Notes under the pieces: generated by a model
Told to the model about the DNA's origin: nothing
The model's database searches: none
Seen by the model: the letters and a program-made list of their open reading frames with translations, nothing else
In this document: positions 5,366-7,239 of the stretch, one piece after another
Numbering within the stretch: the stretch's first letter is position 1
Layout: each line of letters starts with the position of its first letter
Made by a program: the position numbers and the translations under genes
Source of the DNA: Methanobrevibacter sp.
GTDB taxonomy: Archaea > Methanobacteriota > Methanobacteria > Methanobacteriales > Methanobacteriaceae
DNA: 7,239 nucleotides
NCBI GenBank assembly: GCA_017646885.1
Contig: JAGCLR010000124.1
Location: 1-7,239, forward strand
Direction: 5' to 3'

Positions 5366-6271
5366 ATGAAAATTACATTTTTAGGCTCTGGAGGTGGTAG
5401 ATTTGCCACCATTAGTCAGAAGCGAATGACTGGGGGCTTTAGAATTGATGATTTTGGAGGAAAGAATTATCAAGTTGACCCAGGTCCTGGAGCATTGGTC
5501 AGGTCTTATCAGTTTGGCGTAAATCCAACTAAAATTGACGGGGTCTATATTTCTCATTCCCATACAGACCATTATAATGATGCTGAAATATTCATTGAGG
5601 CAATGACAAGAGGAATGACAAAGAATAATGGTATCATTATGGGAAGCCAATCTGTTTTTGAAAAATTCCAACGTTGGGGCCCTGCAATTTCAAGTTATCA
5701 TAAAAGCAATTCTAAAAATTTGATCTTGACTCCTAATAAGATAGCACGTTTTCCTTCATTTACCATTAAAGGTACTGAAACAAGACATGGAGACCCTACA
5801 GGTGTTGGTTTCCAAATAGAAAATAATGGATTTAAGATATCATACACTGCTGACACTGAATATTTTGATGAATTGCCAAAATATCATAAAAACGCAGACA
5901 TTTTAATAGGCAGTGTCTTAAGGCCTGGAGCAAGATCCATTAGGGGACATATGTGTACTGATAATTTCATTGACATTGTTGAGCAGGTCAAGCCGAGCTT
6001 AGCGATTATGACCCACTTCGGTTTCAAGATGATTGCTGCAAATCCAGTTGAAGAGGCAATAAGAGTCTCTAAAAAGACAGGAGTCAGAACTTTAGCTGCT
6101 TTTGATGGTATGAAAGTGGATATCAATGATAAATATCCTGAACGTTCTAAAATGATTCGTCTTAAGGACAGGTTTGCAAATCGCATAAAACAAGAGGATG
6201 TCTATTCCCTTAATTTTGAATCAAAACCAAATAAAAAAAGGAATAATAAGAAAAATAATTATGACAATTAA
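5366..6271 (+). CDS. Metallo-beta-lactamase-fold hydrolase
   Basis: 301 residues from ATG 5366. The binuclear metal site is complete: H64-x-H66-x-D68-H69 (in SHSHTDH), H141 (in RHGD), D163 (in TADTE) and H217 (in THFG). The spacing resembles PhnP/RNase Z-like members of the superfamily more than classical beta-lactamases. The N terminus, MKITFLGSGGGRF, is the usual first beta strand and glycine loop. No signal peptide, so cytoplasmic. The long RNase Z exosite arm is not obvious, so tRNA processing is not supported; a phosphodiesterase or other hydrolase is more likely, with substrate unknown. The last 16 residues form a basic Asn/Lys-rich tail (SKPNKKRNNKKNNYDN) beyond the fold, which may bind nucleic acid or be disordered. 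It follows the DUF2121-like gene by 46 bases. A TTTATAAT word near 5323-5330 could be a separate promoter. Confidence 0.88.
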   Translation: MKITFLGSGGGRFATISQKRMTGGFRIDDFGGKNYQVDPGPGALVRSYQFGVNPTKIDGVYISHSHTDHYNDAEIFIEAMTRGMTKNNGIIMGSQSVFEKFQRWGPAISSYHKSNSKNLILTPNKIARFPSFTIKGTETRHGDPTGVGFQIENNGFKISYTADTEYFDELPKYHKNADILIGSVLRPGARSIRGHMCTDNFIDIVEQVKPSLAIMTHFGFKMIAANPVEEAIRVSKKTGVRTLAAFDGMKVDINDKYPERSKMIRLKDRFANRIKQEDVYSLNFESKPNKKRNNKKNNYDN

Positions 6272-6288
6272 ATTATTTTCTTATTTTA

Positions 6289-6334
6289 TTTTTTTAATAT
6301 GTTATTTTTTATTATTCTTTTTAAAATTTTTTTT
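6289..6334 (+). terminator. T-tract terminator region of the metallo-hydrolase gene
   Basis: Four T-runs follow the stop at 6271 on the plus strand: T7 at 6289-6295, T6 at 6305-6310, T5 at 6318-6322 and T8 at 6327-6334. Another T7 lies at 6358-6364. This is typical of archaeal U-tract termination. The opposite strand has no comparable run in this spacer. Confidence 0.65.
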
Positions 6335-6375
6335 AATAATAATTTTCTAATACATTATTTTTTTGCTATTTTTCC

Positions 6376-6408
6376 ATTTCATGTAATTTCAAGATTCTTT
6401 CATGAAAT
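6376..6408 (-). terminator. Possible 3' hairpin of aroC
   Basis: ATTTCATG (6376-6383) and CATGAAAT (6401-6408) are perfect 8-bp inverted arms around a 17-base spacer, beginning 12 bases past the aroC stop on the minus strand. A competing pair, AATTTCA (6385-6391) with TGAAATT (6403-6409), uses the same right arm. No T-run follows on the minus strand nearby, so this may be an mRNA 3'-end structure and not a true terminator. Confidence 0.35.
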
Positions 6409-6420
6409 TCGTATCTCAAT

Positions 6421-7239
6421 TTAAATGGATTTATTTAAGTTTGTAGGATGTATAAATCCTCCGCGAATCATATGGTCTACTAAAATGATAGCTGTAGCCG
6501 ATTCGGCAACTGCAGTGACTCTTGGACATATGCATGGATCATGTCTGCCACTGATTTCAATTGTTGCATTTTCTCCTTTTTCAAGGTCAATGGTATTCTG
6601 TATTTTAGAGATTGAAGGGGTTGGCTTAACTGCAATCCTTGAAACGATAGGCATGCCATTGCTCATGCCACCAAGAATTCCTCCAGAATTATTGGTTTTA
6701 GTTTTTATACTCTTATCCTCATCATAGTAGAACTCATCATTAATCTCAGATGCTGATGATTTTGCACTTTCAAAACCTAAACCGATTTCAACTCCTTTCA
6801 CTGCATTAATGCTCATTAATATCTGTGCCAAGTCACCGTCAAGCTTTCCGAATACTGGCTCTCCAAGTCCTGCAGGTACTCCAGTTGCAATTGTTTCAAC
6901 GATTCCCCCAACTGAATCCCCTTCCTGTTTTTTGGAAAGAATCAGTTCTTCCATAAGTTTTGCAGCCTCTTCATCACCACATTTGACGTTGTTTCTTTCA
7001 ATGGAATCTTTCAAGTTTTCATAATCTATATCTTTTGCTTTGATATCGCCTATTTGGACAACGTGGGATATTATTTCAATGCCTTGGGTCTTTAATAGTT
7101 TCTTTGCAATAGCTCCTCCAATAACATGTCCTATGGTGATTCTACCGCTTCCACGGCCTCCTCCATTGTAGTCGTAAATTCCATATCTTTCCAACCAGCA
7201 GTAATCTCCATGTCCTGGCCTTGGAGTGGTTTTAATGTT
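6421..7239 (-). CDS. aroC: Chorismate synthase, 5' end cut off by the window
   Basis: 272 codons are present; the family is about 360-370 residues, so roughly 90-100 N-terminal residues lie beyond 7239. The TTG at 7194 is an internal Leu codon, since the frame reads on to the window edge as [15 protein letters not shown]. The enzyme turns 5-enolpyruvylshikimate 3-phosphate into chorismate, the last shikimate-pathway step, using reduced FMN, in the cytoplasm. Visible signatures: PRPGHGDY with the conserved active-site His (7210-7212), [40 protein letters not shown], and the C-terminal [10 protein letters not shown] followed by AVAESATA. The N-terminal GESHG signature is outside the window. Two positions differ from the usual bacterial form (GHGD for GHAD, GSGR for SSAR), which may be lineage-specific. 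It converges with the metallo-hydrolase gene across a 149-bp spacer. Its promoter is not in the window. Confidence 0.95.
   Translation of the reverse strand, partial: NIKTTPRPGHGDYCWLERYGIYDYNGGGRGSGRITIGHVIGGAIAKKLLKTQGIEIISHVVQIGDIKAKDIDYENLKDSIERNNVKCGDEEAAKLMEELILSKKQEGDSVGGIVETIATGVPAGLGEPVFGKLDGDLAQILMSINAVKGVEIGLGFESAKSSASEINDEFYYDEDKSIKTKTNNSGGILGGMSNGMPIVSRIAVKPTPSISKIQNTIDLEKGENATIEISGRHDPCICPRVTAVAESATAIILVDHMIRGGFIHPTNLNKSI

Noticed and set aside
5366..6271. RNase Z (tRNA 3' processing enzyme)
   Set aside because: The metal ligands fit the superfamily, but the flexible arm typical of RNase Z is not evident and the glycine-rich N terminus is shared by many other hydrolases of this fold.
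6421..7194. aroC starting at 7194 as a complete 257-residue protein
   Set aside because: The codon there is TTG inside a continuing open frame. [10 protein letters not shown] upstream is conserved chorismate synthase sequence, so the gene is simply cut by the window edge.

Overview
The window looks like chromosomal DNA from an AT-rich methanogenic archaeon, most likely Methanobrevibacter or a close relative in the Methanobacteriales. The grounds are very AT-rich spacers, TTATATAA-type TATA boxes with GGAGG or AGGTGA ribosome sites, T-tract 3' ends, an archaea-type RecJ-like DHH protein with a DnaJ zinc finger, and a DUF2121-like protein. No transposase, integrase, phage gene, CRISPR array, tRNA or rRNA was seen.

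Layout: 1-399 is gene-free spacer. A minus-strand block follows: a large zinc-finger/S1/OB/DHH phosphoesterase (400-2733), a small helical lipoprotein (2822-3331) and a two-iron superoxide reductase, desulfoferrodoxin (3618-3998). A divergent, palindrome-rich spacer (3999-4392) separates these from two plus-strand genes: a DUF2121-like protein whose N terminus resembles a proteasome beta subunit (4393-5319) and a metallo-beta-lactamase-fold hydrolase (5366-6271). A convergent spacer leads to the 3' three quarters of chorismate synthase aroC (minus strand, 6421 to the window edge).

The genes are mostly housekeeping: nucleic-acid processing, oxygen defence, aromatic amino-acid synthesis and two poorly characterised proteins. 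I see no single dedicated new system. The points most worth a second look are these: (1) the DUF2121-like protein, once its start is moved to 4393, places Ser and Asp exactly at the proteasome Thr1 and Asp17 positions; (2) the superoxide reductase has Val where the usual Glu47 iron ligand sits; (3) a degenerate 8-9 bp periodic repeat lies at 3474-3555; (4) an identical 20-bp T-rich element (minus-strand reading) lies downstream of two different genes; (5) the divergent spacer holds several dyads, one at the superoxide reductase TATA box and one followed by T6 that may end a small transcript.

Two starts are set downstream of the longest open frame (4393 instead of 4366, and 5366 instead of 5357). 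The aroC frame runs off the window edge and does not begin at the internal TTG at 7194.
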